A stretch of DNA of 64,000 bases from Chryseobacterium gleum (lineage in GTDB: Bacteria; Bacteroidota; Bacteroidia; Flavobacteriales; Weeksellaceae): positions 4,047,001-4,111,000 of the forward strand of contig NZ_LR134289.1 of NCBI RefSeq assembly GCF_900636535.1, written 5' to 3'. Shown here in pieces: positions 29,224 through 39,527 of this stretch (its first letter is position 1; the number at the start of each line of letters is the position of its first letter). A model generated the notes under the pieces. It was not told where the DNA came from. It saw nothing but the letters and a program-made list of their open reading frames with translations, and searched no databases. Position numbers and translations under genes: made by a program.

Positions 29224-30787
29224 AAAAGATTTTCTCACAACTATATTTTTAGGTAGTCTTATGCTTCCCTTTTTGCAGTATTGTGGAAAGAAAGTTAAAG
29301 CTTTGCTGCTCAAGGTCACCGGAACGAATCATGTCCTAGGGCATAAACTTTGGGCAAAAGATTTTCCACAGTTTTCAGAAGTTATCCACACTAAATATCT
29401 TATTGTCGGGGGTGGAATCTCTGGTCTTTCTGCGTGTAGATTTTTCAGTCAGCATCATGAAAATGATTATCTTCTTCTGGAAATGGAAAATCATCTTGGC
29501 GGCAATTCTTCCAACGGAGAAAACTCATTTTCAAAATTTCCTTTAGGCGCCCATTATTTACCGTTACCGAACAAAGAGAATACAGAAATCATAGAATTCC
29601 TGAAAGAATGTAAAATCTGCCTGGGAGCAGAAGAAAACGAAGAACCCGTTCTTGATGAATACCAAATGACTTTTCCTCAGCAGGAAAGATTATTTTATAA
29701 AAATTCCTGGCAAAACGACATTGTTCCCCAAAGAGGTATTTCAGCACAAACTCAGCAGGAGCTTACCCGCTTTTTTAAGCTGATGGATGAGTTCCGTGTA
29801 AAGAAGGATGCGGAGGGAAAATATTGGTTTGCTATTCCTGTACATGATTCCAGCAGAGAAGATGAGGTTGTAAAGCTTGAAAAAATTATTTTTAAAGAAT
29901 GGCTGAAAGAAAATAACTACCGGTCGGAAGAATTTCTCTGGCTTCTGGATTATTCCTGCAGGGACGATTTCGGATTAGGAATAGACTACGTTTCTGCATG
30001 GGCAGGAATACATTATTTTGCCGGAAGAAAGAATAACTGGAGCACAAGATATAAAGATCAGGTATTCACATGGCCGGAAGGAAATGCAAGACTGGCAAAA
30101 CATCTTTCAAAATACACCGAGGGAAAACATATGCCGGGAAATCTGGTTTTTGATGTAAAAATCAATGATAAAGTTGAGGTATTAAGTTTTGATAATACCC
30201 AAAAGAAAACCAGGAAGATCATTGCCGATAAAGTACTGTTTGCCACACCTCAATTTGTGAATAAGAGAATTTTTAGTCATAAAAAAGTATATTCCTTTCA
30301 TTACGTGCCCTGGCTTTTAACCACCATTACACTGAAAAATGAATTCGGAGGAGATGAAGAGCTGGCCTGGGATAATGTGATCTATGGTTCTTCAGGATTG
30401 GGGTATATTTTTGATCAGCATCAGAATCTCAACCAGATTATTGGTGAAAAGGTGATTACCCACTATAAGAGTTTTTCAACTTCAGACTGTAAAAAAGCAA
30501 GGAAAAAACTCTACGGCATGAAGGAATCTGAACTGAAGGATTTAGTTTTGGATGATCTGAAGAAAGCACATCCGTTGATAGAAGATTTCATTCTGGAGAT
30601 GCAGTTTCACAAAATAGGGCATGCGATGATCGCTCCTGTTCCTAACCAGATTTTTGGAGAAGAAACCAGGAAAGCAAAAGAACCGATAGAAAGTAAAATT
30701 TTCTTTGCCCATTCCGATCTGTCGGGAATTTCTATTTTTGAAGAAGCCTTCTATCAGGGGCTCCGAACTGCAGAAAAAATGATGTAA
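29198..30787 (+). CDS. FAD/NAD(P)-binding amine-oxidase-like oxidoreductase
   Basis: 529 residues. The N-terminus KYSRKDFLTTIFLGSLMLPFLQYC looks like an export or lipoprotein signal (Ser-Arg-Lys before a hydrophobic stretch and a Cys). The Rossmann dinucleotide fold begins at YLIVGGGISGLSACRFF, followed by LLLEMENHLGGNSS. This layout is shared by monoamine/polyamine oxidases. The start overlaps the preceding gene by 26 bases. Its location suggests oxidation of the product or substrate of the aminopropyltransferase; inference. Confidence 0.82.
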   Translation: MKSGGKYSRKDFLTTIFLGSLMLPFLQYCGKKVKALLLKVTGTNHVLGHKLWAKDFPQFSEVIHTKYLIVGGGISGLSACRFFSQHHENDYLLLEMENHLGGNSSNGENSFSKFPLGAHYLPLPNKENTEIIEFLKECKICLGAEENEEPVLDEYQMTFPQQERLFYKNSWQNDIVPQRGISAQTQQELTRFFKLMDEFRVKKDAEGKYWFAIPVHDSSREDEVVKLEKIIFKEWLKENNYRSEEFLWLLDYSCRDDFGLGIDYVSAWAGIHYFAGRKNNWSTRYKDQVFTWPEGNARLAKHLSKYTEGKHMPGNLVFDVKINDKVEVLSFDNTQKKTRKIIADKVLFATPQFVNKRIFSHKKVYSFHYVPWLLTTITLKNEFGGDEELAWDNVIYGSSGLGYIFDQHQNLNQIIGEKVITHYKSFSTSDCKKARKKLYGMKESELKDLVLDDLKKAHPLIEDFILEMQFHKIGHAMIAPVPNQIFGEETRKAKEPIESKIFFAHSDLSGISIFEEAFYQGLRTAEKMM

Positions 30788-30796
30788 AATAATACT

Positions 30797-31822
30797 ATGA
30801 AACAGCCGTGGATACATAATGCAAAAACAGACTGGTGGTTTATTTTATCACCACCTTTTCTGGTGCTGCTGATTATCTTCTTTTTTCAGAAACAGATTCA
30901 GATACTGGAAAATCATTATTCCTTTTACACATGGCTTTTCCTGATTGTTTTTGTTGATGTTGCCCACGTTTATTCCACACTGTTTAAAACTTATTTTGTA
31001 AAAGGAGAGGTACAGAGAAATAAGCTGCTGTATCTGGGAATTCCTGTTTTGAGCTGGATCTTGGGAATGATCCTGTTCCAGTTGGGCAGCCTGACATTCT
31101 GGTCAGTACTGGCATTGATTGCCGTTTTTCATTTTATAAGGCAGCAGTACGGCTTTATGCGAATCTATGCCCGTTTTGAACCAAACAACTGGAGTAAAAA
31201 AATAGATGAGATTGCTGTTTACTCCGCAACGATTTATCCGATGTTGTATTGGTTTAAAACACCCCGTGCCTTTACCTGGTTTGTCAACAATGAGTTTGAC
31301 TGGCTTCAGAATCTTCCTGATTATATTCCTTTACTTACTGTAATCTACTTTGCCATCCTGATCATTTGGCTTTTTAAAACTGCTTTTGGAGCTTTTAAAT
31401 CCAATCGGGTTAATATTCCTAAAACAGCGTTGATCACCGGAACTTTTCTTTCCTGGTATTTTGGAATTGTTTATTTCAACAATGATCTTTTGTTTACTTT
31501 TCTGAACGTGGTTTCTCATGGCATTCCTTATATCGCATTGATTTATATCCGGGAAATACAGCAAAAAGAAAATCATCAGCTAAACGGGATGCAGATTTTT
31601 AAATCTTTTTCAGGGATATTTCTATTTGTCGGCGTCATTTTATTGTTCGCTTTTCTGGAAGAGTTTTTATGGGAAACTCTGGTTTGGAATGAGCACTTTT
31701 CCATGAATGTAATGCTTTCAGAAAATCTGTTTCAATTCATGATTCCCTTATTGGTTGTTCCGCAGCTTACTCATTATCTTCTGGATGGCTTTATTTGGAG
31801 AAAACCGAAAAAAGTTAATTAA
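30797..31822 (+). CDS. Polytopic membrane protein of the polyamine-like cluster
   Basis: 341 residues with about eight membrane helices, rich in Phe and Trp. Several conserved-looking His occur in or near helices (FVDVAHVYSTLF, LIAVFHFIRQQYGF, NVVSHGIPYIALIY, VVPQLTHYLLDGFIW). Such membrane histidines suggest metal or haem binding as in membrane oxidases, but no family is recognised. Follows the oxidoreductase by 9 bases and ends the cluster. Confidence 0.72.
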   Translation: MKQPWIHNAKTDWWFILSPPFLVLLIIFFFQKQIQILENHYSFYTWLFLIVFVDVAHVYSTLFKTYFVKGEVQRNKLLYLGIPVLSWILGMILFQLGSLTFWSVLALIAVFHFIRQQYGFMRIYARFEPNNWSKKIDEIAVYSATIYPMLYWFKTPRAFTWFVNNEFDWLQNLPDYIPLLTVIYFAILIIWLFKTAFGAFKSNRVNIPKTALITGTFLSWYFGIVYFNNDLLFTFLNVVSHGIPYIALIYIREIQQKENHQLNGMQIFKSFSGIFLFVGVILLFAFLEEFLWETLVWNEHFSMNVMLSENLFQFMIPLLVVPQLTHYLLDGFIWRKPKKVN

Positions 31823-31827
31823 CTTTG
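31794..31827 (+). promoter_or_regulatory. Promoter of the GH43-like gene
   Basis: TTTG at 31794-31797 and TAACTTTG at 31820-31827 (22-base spacing) match the Bacteroidota -33/-7 pattern. The -7 box overlaps the TAA stop of the upstream gene. The ATG is at 31851, giving a very short leader. Confidence 0.55.
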
Positions 31828-31850
31828 CCCGGAACGTTTAAAATCTGAAA

Positions 31851-33605
31851 ATGAGACAATATTTTCTGTCATTAGCAATCTTTCTTGGAATGATTGCAGG
31901 GGCCCAGCAGAAAACATTCTGTAATCCTATCAATATTGATTATGGTTATACTCCCTTCGAAGTTTTTTCAAAACAGGGAAAACACCGTGCAACAGCAGAT
32001 CCGGTGATTGTTAACTTTAAAAATAAACTCTTCCTTTTTTCCACCAACCAGGAAGGATATTGGTACAGTGATGATATGCTTGACTGGAAGTTTGTGAAAA
32101 GGAAATTTCTCAGAGATAATAAATACATTCACGATCTTAATGCTCCGGCAGTTTGGGCCATGAAAGATACTTTATACGTGTATGGCTCAACCTGGGAACA
32201 GGATTTTCCGATCTGGAAAAGTACCAACCCAACCAAAGATGACTGGAAAATAGCAGTGGATACTTTAAAAGTAGGAGCATGGGATCCTGCATTCCATTAT
32301 GATGAAGACAAGAATAAACTGTACTTGTACTGGGGCTCAAGTAACGAATGGCCGTTGCTGGGAACAGAGGTAAAAGTGAAAAACCTTCAGTCCGAAGGTT
32401 TCGTAAAGCCTATTATTAAGCTAAAACCTGAAGATCATGGTTGGGAAAGGTTTGGGGAATACAATGATAATGTTTTTCTTCAGCCTTTTGTAGAAGGAGC
32501 ATGGATGACGAAGCATAACGGGAAATATTATATGCAGTATGGCGCTCCGGCAACAGAATTCAGTGGGTATTCTGATGGAGTGTATGTGAGTAAAAATCCT
32601 TTGGAAGGCTTCGAATATCAGCAGCATAATCCGTTCTCTTATAAACCGGGAGGATTTGCCAGAGGCGCAGGGCACGGCGCAACGTTTGAAGACAATTACA
32701 AGAACTGGTGGCACGTTTCCACAATTTTTATTTCTACTAAAAATAATTTTGAAAGAAGACTGGGAATATGGCCGGCAGGTTTCGATAAAGATGATGTGAT
32801 GTACTGTAATACCGCTTATGGCGATTATCCTACTTACCTTCCGCAGTATGCACAGGGAAAAGATTTTACGAAAGGTCTTTTTGCCGGATGGATGCTATTG
32901 AATTATAATAAACCGGTTCAGGTTTCATCTACTTTAGGTGGATATCAGCCTAACTATGCGGTAGATGAGGATATCAAAACGTATTGGAGTGCTAAGACCG
33001 GAAATTCCGGGGAATGGTTCCAGACGGATCTGGGTGAAGTTTCTACGATTAATGCCATTCAGATCAATTACGCGGATCAGGATGCTGAGTTCATGGGGAA
33101 AACCTTTGGAAAAATGCATCAGTATAAAATCTACGGTTCTAATGATGGCAAGAAATGGAATGTGATTGTGGATAAAAGCAAAAATACTAAAGATGTTCCT
33201 CACGACTATGTTGAGTTGGAACAACCGGTAAAAGCCCGTTTCCTGAAAATGGAAAACCTGAAAATGCCTACCGGAAAATTTGCATTAAGCGGTTTCAGAG
33301 TGTTTGGAAAAGGAGCGGGGAAACAACCTTCAAAGGTTGAGGGGTTTGTACCTTTAAGAGCCGATCCAAAGAAATATGGGGAAAGAAGAAGTATCTGGAT
33401 GAAATGGCAACAGAATCCTGATGCAGACGGCTATGTAATTTATTTTGGGAAGTCTCCGGATAAATTGTACGGAAGCATCATGGTGTACGGAAAGAATGAA
33501 TACTTCTTTACAGGTGCAGACAGAACAGATGCTTACTATTTCCAGATTGAAGCTTTCAATGCCAATGGAGTTTCAGAAAGAACAGCCGTTGCAAAATCTG
33601 AATAA
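31851..33605 (+). CDS. Secreted GH43-like glycosidase with discoidin domain
   Basis: 584 residues with a signal peptide (ends near IAGAQQ). The N-terminal five-bladed propeller of GH43 type spans about 20-340: TADPVIVNFKNKLFLFST carries a candidate catalytic-base Asp, and GAWDPAFHYDEDKNKLYLYWGSS follows. A galactose-binding/F5-8 type C-like domain lies at about 355-485 (NYAVDEDIKTYWSAKTGNSGEWFQTDLG, YKIYGSNDGKKW). A fibronectin-III-like end follows (WQQNPDADGYVIYFG). Probably degrades a plant or microbial glycan; the substrate is unknown. Confidence 0.85.
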   Translation: MRQYFLSLAIFLGMIAGAQQKTFCNPINIDYGYTPFEVFSKQGKHRATADPVIVNFKNKLFLFSTNQEGYWYSDDMLDWKFVKRKFLRDNKYIHDLNAPAVWAMKDTLYVYGSTWEQDFPIWKSTNPTKDDWKIAVDTLKVGAWDPAFHYDEDKNKLYLYWGSSNEWPLLGTEVKVKNLQSEGFVKPIIKLKPEDHGWERFGEYNDNVFLQPFVEGAWMTKHNGKYYMQYGAPATEFSGYSDGVYVSKNPLEGFEYQQHNPFSYKPGGFARGAGHGATFEDNYKNWWHVSTIFISTKNNFERRLGIWPAGFDKDDVMYCNTAYGDYPTYLPQYAQGKDFTKGLFAGWMLLNYNKPVQVSSTLGGYQPNYAVDEDIKTYWSAKTGNSGEWFQTDLGEVSTINAIQINYADQDAEFMGKTFGKMHQYKIYGSNDGKKWNVIVDKSKNTKDVPHDYVELEQPVKARFLKMENLKMPTGKFALSGFRVFGKGAGKQPSKVEGFVPLRADPKKYGERRSIWMKWQQNPDADGYVIYFGKSPDKLYGSIMVYGKNEYFFTGADRTDAYYFQIEAFNANGVSERTAVAKSE

Positions 33606-33623
33606 AATTCAATTTTAAAATAA

Positions 33624-33661
33624 AAAATAACACGTTTTGAAGAATCAGAGCGTGTTATTTT
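33624..33661. terminator. Bidirectional terminator between GH43-like and esterase genes
   Basis: 11-bp stem (33624-33634 with 33651-33661) with a 16-base loop and A/T-rich flanks. It overlaps the stop codon of the convergent minus-strand gene. Confidence 0.75.
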
Positions 33662-34515
33662 TTGTCAATTTCTTTAATGAAGGTTTCAATTTTATCAATA
33701 AGAAATACATCATTTGGATGTTTATCCCAATCCAGATGTCCTCCATTGAATTGATAAGATTCATGGAGGATATGATTGGCTATCAAGGCTGAATCCAGTC
33801 TTTTTTCCTGTGTAGAAGGAATTACACCATCCGAACTTCCATAGTAAGACAAAGTAGGAGGGGAATCACTTTTTATCCATTTCACAGGGCTGGCAAAATC
33901 GATCTTTGATATTCCGGTTTTAATTGTTTCAGGATCTACAAGTCTGCTTTCCACAAAAGAATACTCCTGATAATTTTTGAAACCCGGATCAGAGAGGTCT
34001 GCCGGGCCAACAATATTAATTACAGCTTTTACTTTTTTATCTGCATCAAACTTGTAGGCATACAGCATCGATAAATGGGCTCCGGCGCTGTTGCCTAATA
34101 AAACCACACTTGGATTGTAGCCTAGCTTATTTTTTAATAATTCAGTTACTTTTTTAATATCATCGGTTTGGTTTGGAAGTCCAAAGTTAGTAGCTGAAGC
34201 TAGTCTGTAATTCATATTAACGAAAATATGATCGGGAAATTTCTGCATTATAGAGAGCGTGAAAAAGGTTAATTGCGATTTAGTCCCTGCTCTCCAACCT
34301 CCACCATGAATTATAATAAAAACTTCCTTTTCTTTATTTGTTCCTGTAGATGGAAGATAGAGATCCATAACCTGTTCAGCACTCTTTCCATAATGAATAT
34401 TTTCTTCTTTATCAAAATGGATATCATGGCTAAGTTTTATCTTTTTTTCTTTGCAGCCTGTCAATAGAAAAAGAAGGCAGAGGGATATCAAAATAATCTT
34501 TATATTTTTTTTCAT
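33655..34515 (-). CDS. Lipoprotein alpha/beta hydrolase (carboxylesterase-like)
   Basis: 286 residues. The lipobox LLTGC predicts lipid anchoring. Hydrolase signs: oxyanion HGGGW (residues about 71-75), nucleophile elbow GNSAGAH, acid in YYGSSDGVIPS, and His in NGGHLDW. This fits the BD-FAE/lipase-3-like group of esterases. No partner gene is evident. Confidence 0.85.
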   Translation of the reverse strand: MKKNIKIILISLCLLFLLTGCKEKKIKLSHDIHFDKEENIHYGKSAEQVMDLYLPSTGTNKEKEVFIIIHGGGWRAGTKSQLTFFTLSIMQKFPDHIFVNMNYRLASATNFGLPNQTDDIKKVTELLKNKLGYNPSVVLLGNSAGAHLSMLYAYKFDADKKVKAVINIVGPADLSDPGFKNYQEYSFVESRLVDPETIKTGISKIDFASPVKWIKSDSPPTLSYYGSSDGVIPSTQEKRLDSALIANHILHESYQFNGGHLDWDKHPNDVFLIDKIETFIKEIDKK

Positions 34516-34527
34516 AATGATTAAATA

Positions 34528-34557
34528 TAAAAAATCCGCTGAAAAGAATCAGCGGAT
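34528..34557 (-). terminator. Terminator of the receptor A transcript
   Basis: 9-bp perfect stem (34534-34542 with 34549-34557). On the minus strand it is followed by TTTTTT. It lies downstream of the minus-strand receptor gene. Confidence 0.85.
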
Positions 34558-34593
34558 ACCGTAAGAATAATTAAATATGAAGAAAGATAATCT

Positions 34594-36852
34594 TTATCTT
34601 GTTCTGCTTTTGATGGCATCTGAGGCCCCTTCGATGTCTCTTACCTTTTTCACTTTCTGGTTTCCGAAATTATAGGTAAGGCTTACTATGAGACTTCTGT
34701 TATAGCGGTTTTGGTGGATATAATTGTAATTCCCGTTTTCCTGAAAATCTTCAATTTTCACGATGTTGGTATTCAGGACATCATTTACATTCACTGCAAA
34801 AGTCCAGTCGTTCCACATTTTCTTAAGGCTGAGATCTAAGCTCATTAAGTTTTTCAGGGAACCAAGCTCAATCTGCTGCTTGTCTACAAAGAAATAATTA
34901 ACTCCGAAGAACCATGTTTTCTTTTTATCAAGACGGATGGTGTTGTTGGTCTGGATCAGAAGACTGGTAGAATTCGTTTTATTGGTGTAGGTAATAAAAT
35001 TTCCGTTAGGTCCTTTATCATTCTTAAAGCGGTCTCCCGTAGTAGGATCGGTATCAAGACTTCCATTGTTGATGTTATGCTGTACTCCGATATTAAAGTT
35101 GGTCGTCCAGTATTGTTTGAAAAAACGACTTCTGGATACCCACCATGGCAGACATTTCCTGCTTATTTCCAAAATTGGTTCTGATATATCTTAATGCCGG
35201 ATTATCTCCAATCTTACCATCCGGCGATACCGGATATCCCTGAAGCGGAACCTGCGTAATCACGTCCTGAATGTAAGAATGGTTTAAAATCAAAAAATAG
35301 GAATTTCTGTACATGTATGTAAGTTCCTGATTGTAGGTAGAGGAAGCTTTTACAAACGGGTCATTCTGAGTGTAATTATCTTCCGTCAGGATGTTTCTTA
35401 CAGGATTAAGTTCCCAGAAACTCGGTCTTCTCATTCTGCTTGAAAAAGAGTATGAAATATTATTTTTATCATTAATCGCATAATTCAGGCTCAGGTAAGG
35501 AAGTAAGTTATTGTAGTTTCTTTCAATCCTTTTAAGCGCTTCTGTAGGAGCATTGTCAGAAGTTCCCAAACTGTTTGTGATCTCGTATCGGGCTCCTATT
35601 TTTCCTGAAAGTTTGTCAGAGATCTTTTTCTCAACGGTAAGATACATTCCGTAGATGTTTTCATCATAAATAAAATGGTTGGGTCTTGAATCCGGGGATG
35701 TCAGGGGATCAAAAGAATAAGTAATGTTTTTAGAATCGTTGTCTGTTTTGGTTTTATTGTAGTTTCCTCCAACTGAAACGGTAAGATCATTTTTAAATTT
35801 CTGATTGTAATCTACCATTCCGGAGAAATTATTAATGATCTGCGGAAGATCCTGAAGCACCTGTGTTTTCCTTCCTCCCACATTTCTGTTGATATCTGAA
35901 GCAAAAGTTTGATTATCTGTAAACTGGAATCTTCTATAGTTGAGGTAAGCAGCATTTACATTCAGTTTACTGCCTAGTGAATCTGTTTTCAGTTCATAAT
36001 TCAAATTGACAGAATTGTTGTAGGACCTTGAATCTTCTCTGTTTTTGGACCATGTATATTCCGTATCTGTTTTTTTAATGGTATTGAATAAATCTACCGT
36101 TGAGTTATAGCTTTTATTCGCCCAGGTATTCCATGATAATGCGAGGTTGCTTTTATCATTAAGCTGATAATCAATATTCAGATACCCCCCGATATTTTGT
36201 TCGGATCATCAATATCACCTGTAGATTCGTTGGATGTTTTGGCTGTACCGTTTCTCAGAGTATACGTTTGTGCTTCAATATTCTCACCGCCGCTAAGGCT
36301 GGCGCTTATTCCAAGCTTGTCCTTTCGGTAGTTAGCCGAGAAACTCGCCTGACTTCCGTTGTACTTATTGGTGGTGTTAGACATTCTCATGTTTCCGTTG
36401 AGACCGTCGCTCATTTTTTTCTTTAAAACGATATTGATGATCCCATCTGATGATTCAACCTGATATTCACTTCCGGGAACCGTGATCACTTCAATTTTCT
36501 GGATATTTTCTGCCGGAGTATTTTTCAGGAACTGAACCAGAGACTCAGAATCCATATTGCTTTTTCTTCCGTTGATATAGATCAGCGCATTATTTTTCCC
36601 TGCGATTTTCAATGTTTTATCATCCGTGGAAGATAATAAAGGAGTCTGCTTCAGAAGGTCAAAAGTGGTATTTCCTTTGGCAACAGGTGATGCTGCCACA
36701 TCATATACAAAACGGTCGCTTTGCTTTTTAAAAACCTGTTTTGTGATGGTTACCCCTTCTATATTTTTTGTTTTTGCCGTATCAGATTTCTTCTCCTGAG
36801 CAAATGCGCAGGTACCGAATACAATAGCCATTGACAAAATTATACGTTTCAT
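34594..36852 (-). pseudogene. Receptor A: TonB-type outer-membrane receptor with two frameshifts
   Basis: Three consecutive frames make one receptor of about 750 residues. Part 1 (36852 to 36178) holds the signal peptide and plug (ITVPGSEYQVESSDGIINIVLKK). Part 2 covers 36180 to 35093 and part 3 ends at 34594 (SLTYNFGNQKVKKVRD). The breaks fall at a G6 run (plus-strand C6, 36185-36190; seven G would restore SGGYLNIDYQLN) and a T6 run (plus-strand A6, 35120-35125; five T would restore KSFFKQYWTTN). The intact order is supported by alignment to neighbouring paralog B. Confidence 0.85.
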
Positions 36853-36898
36853 GTTGTTTTTATTTAAGAGTGGATTTAGTGAAATAAGTTTTTATTGA

Positions 36899-39159
36899 TT
36901 AGGTTCTTGATTTTACAGCATCATTAGCTGATTTCATTTCCCTGGCTTTTTTCAGTTTCTGATTTCCGAAATTGTAAGTAACACCTATGCTCATTAACCT
37001 TGGATAGTTGAAATTGGTGATATTGTTAAATTTTCCATTAGGCTGAACTCCTTTAATGCTGTAAAAGCTTTGGTTAAACAGATCGCTTACTTCTGCTACG
37101 ATAGTCCAATCTCCCGCAATTTTTTTCAGACTGAAGTCAAAACTCTGTCTTGCACCTATCATTCCAGCTTCCATAGCGGTCTGGCTGGCAAAGAAGTAAT
37201 TCACTCCCAGGAACCAGTCTTTTTTTGAAGAAAGTCTTATAACATTATTGATGGTTACAGACATATTGTAGTTTTTTACATCAATGATATAAGGATCTAT
37301 AACTTCAGTTTCTCCCGGGGCCGGCATGGCAGTAGGATCTTCAAATACTCCGCCTTTGTAGGCAATATATCCTAAATTGACAGAATAGTTGGTGGTCCAT
37401 ATGTCTTTAAACCAGGATTTGTTCATTCCAAGAGTTAAAGCAATCTCCCTGTTTTTACCATAATTGGTTCTGATATACCTTAAAAATCTTGTGGTTTCCA
37501 TAATCGGATTACCTTTGATGTCCTTTATGATGTTCCCCTTAGCATCTTTTTGGGGAGCCGTTACAGTTCCCTGCAATGGAATCAGGTCTGAAGCCGCTGC
37601 ATCTTCCACCATATTGAAACTAAGATTGGCATAGAATGCATTTTTGTACATATAATTTAACTCCTGATTATAATACTTTGATGCCAGTATAAATGGATTG
37701 TTCTGTGTATAATTGGTTGGAGTAAAGTAGGTTCTTGAAGGATTCAGCTCCCAGAATCTCGGTCTTCTGATTCTGCTGGAAAAAGTGTAGCTCAGATTAT
37801 GATCGGAATTGATAGCGTAATTTAAATTAAGATAAGGCAGCAGATTGTTGTAATTTCTTTCAAAACCTGTTTTATCAACAATGTCTCCGGTGCTTCTGGT
37901 CATTTCGTAGCGGGCACCAATTTTTCCGGATATTTTTTCAGTCAGTTTTCTTTCATAATTCAGATAAATTCCCAATATATTTTCCTTATAAATGAAGTGG
38001 TTGGTTTGATTGGGATCTATGATAAACTCTCCGTTTTTCAGCTTATCCTGCCGGGTATCGTTATCTGTGTTGGTGTGATTGTAACTGATTCCCATTAACC
38101 ATGTGGCTCCTTTAGCTGTCTTTTTCAGATAATCGATATTGGCTGCATAATTGTTGATGATCTGTGGTACCGCTTGATGCAATGCAGAATATTTATTAAT
38201 CGTATCATTTGTTAAAGGTAAACTCTCATTAAAGCTTACTTTATCCCTGTTGAACCATAGATAAGAAATGTTTGAGGTAAGTTTACTCCCTAAAGAATCT
38301 GTTTTCATCTCATAATTCAGATTGAAAGAGTGATTTCTGGTCTGTGCATCTTCATAATTGACTGTTCTGTTATTCAATACTCCGTTTTGCAAGTTGGTAA
38401 TGTCCAGTACAGAATTGAAACTTTTATTGTATCTCATGTTGTAGGAGAATCCAAGACTGTGTTTCTTATTGATCTCATAATCGATATTGAAGCCTCCACC
38501 AAAATTTTTGTTAGGATCATCATTAAATCCAAATGATTCATTTTTGAAAGTAGAATCTCCGTTGGAAAGCGTATATCTTTGTCTGTCTGTCCAGCTTCCC
38601 GTTCTGAAATTGGAGTTCCCCGACCATTTACCTTGTCTGAAGTTAAAAGAAGCTCCGGCATTGGGATTATTGTAATAAGCCTGCTCGTTCTGCATTTTCA
38701 ACGTTCCGTTGTAACCGTTGTTTTTGCTTTTTTCATTACAATATTAATGACACCTTCTTTAGATTCAACCTGAAATTCGCTTCCGGGAACTGTAATCACT
38801 TCGATTTTCTGAATATCTTCGGATGGAGTAGACTTCAACATTTCAATCAATGCTTCAGAATCCATATTGGTTTTCTTATTGTTGATATAAATTACTGCGT
38901 CATTTTTTCCCAGAATCTTTAATGTTTTTCCATCAATACTGGAAATCATCGGCGTCTGCTTTAAAAGATTAAAAGTATTGGTTCCTTTAGCAATAGATGA
39001 AGAAGCTACATCATATACCAAGCGGTCACCTTGTTTTTTGAAAACCTGCTTCTTGAGAGTCACTGCATCAATGGCATTTACTTTCAAACTGTCTTTTTTC
39101 TGCTGGGCAGTTATAAGTCCGCCGAAAAATAGAGCTGCAATAAGAATTTGAGTTTTCAT
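36899..39159 (-). pseudogene. Receptor B: tandem paralog of receptor A with one frameshift
   Basis: Signal peptide and plug lie in 39159 to 38698 (MKTQILIAALFFGG, ITVPGSEFQVESKEGVINIVMKK), and the barrel runs in another frame from about 38727 to 36899, ending YPRLMSIGVTYNFGNQKLKKARE. The break is at an A6 run (plus-strand T6, 38728-38733): seven A would give MKKSKNNGYNGTLKMQ and one reading frame of about 753 residues. The gap to receptor A is 46 bases, so the two look like a tandem duplication in one transcript. Confidence 0.85.
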
Positions 39160-39527
39160 GATATTATTTTTTAATTAATAGCTTGTATGGTTTGTTATTT
39201 AACATTACAAAGATATATAATAAATTTAGTATTATGCAATACAAAGTACTTAAAAATATTTTTTAATTATTGTAACCAATTGATTATCAGTTAATAAAAA
39301 TTTAGTTTAAAATATTGATTATTTGAACTTTCTGTATAATAAGACAAATGAAAGATGTTAAATGTTACACCAAATCAAAAAATATTGAAGAATTTTTTGA
39401 AAAAAGATAACCGAATCTGGAGCTTATTCCTATAGTTCAGGAATTAAAAGCACTTGCTAAACGAGGTTTGTACTGACCATAAAAATAAAAAGGACCGAAA
39501 GGTCCTTTGATTATTCTTATTATATAT
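39160..39527. other. 368-base intergenic region with a short decayed reading frame
   Basis: Very AT-rich upstream region of receptor B. On the plus strand, 39348-39476 reads as a 20-codon frame, a TAA, then 21 more open codons in the same frame (PNLELIPIVQELKALAKRG) to a TGA. This looks like a small gene remnant, but no family is recognised. The rest shows nothing beyond the hairpin at 39489-39508. Confidence 0.4.
39484..39508 (-). terminator. Terminator of the DUF3817/hypothetical/nadD transcript
   Basis: 8-bp stem (AAAGGACC at 39489-39496, complement at 39501-39508) with GAAA loop. On the minus strand it is followed by TTTTATTTTT. Lies 19 bases after the DUF3817 stop. Confidence 0.8.
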
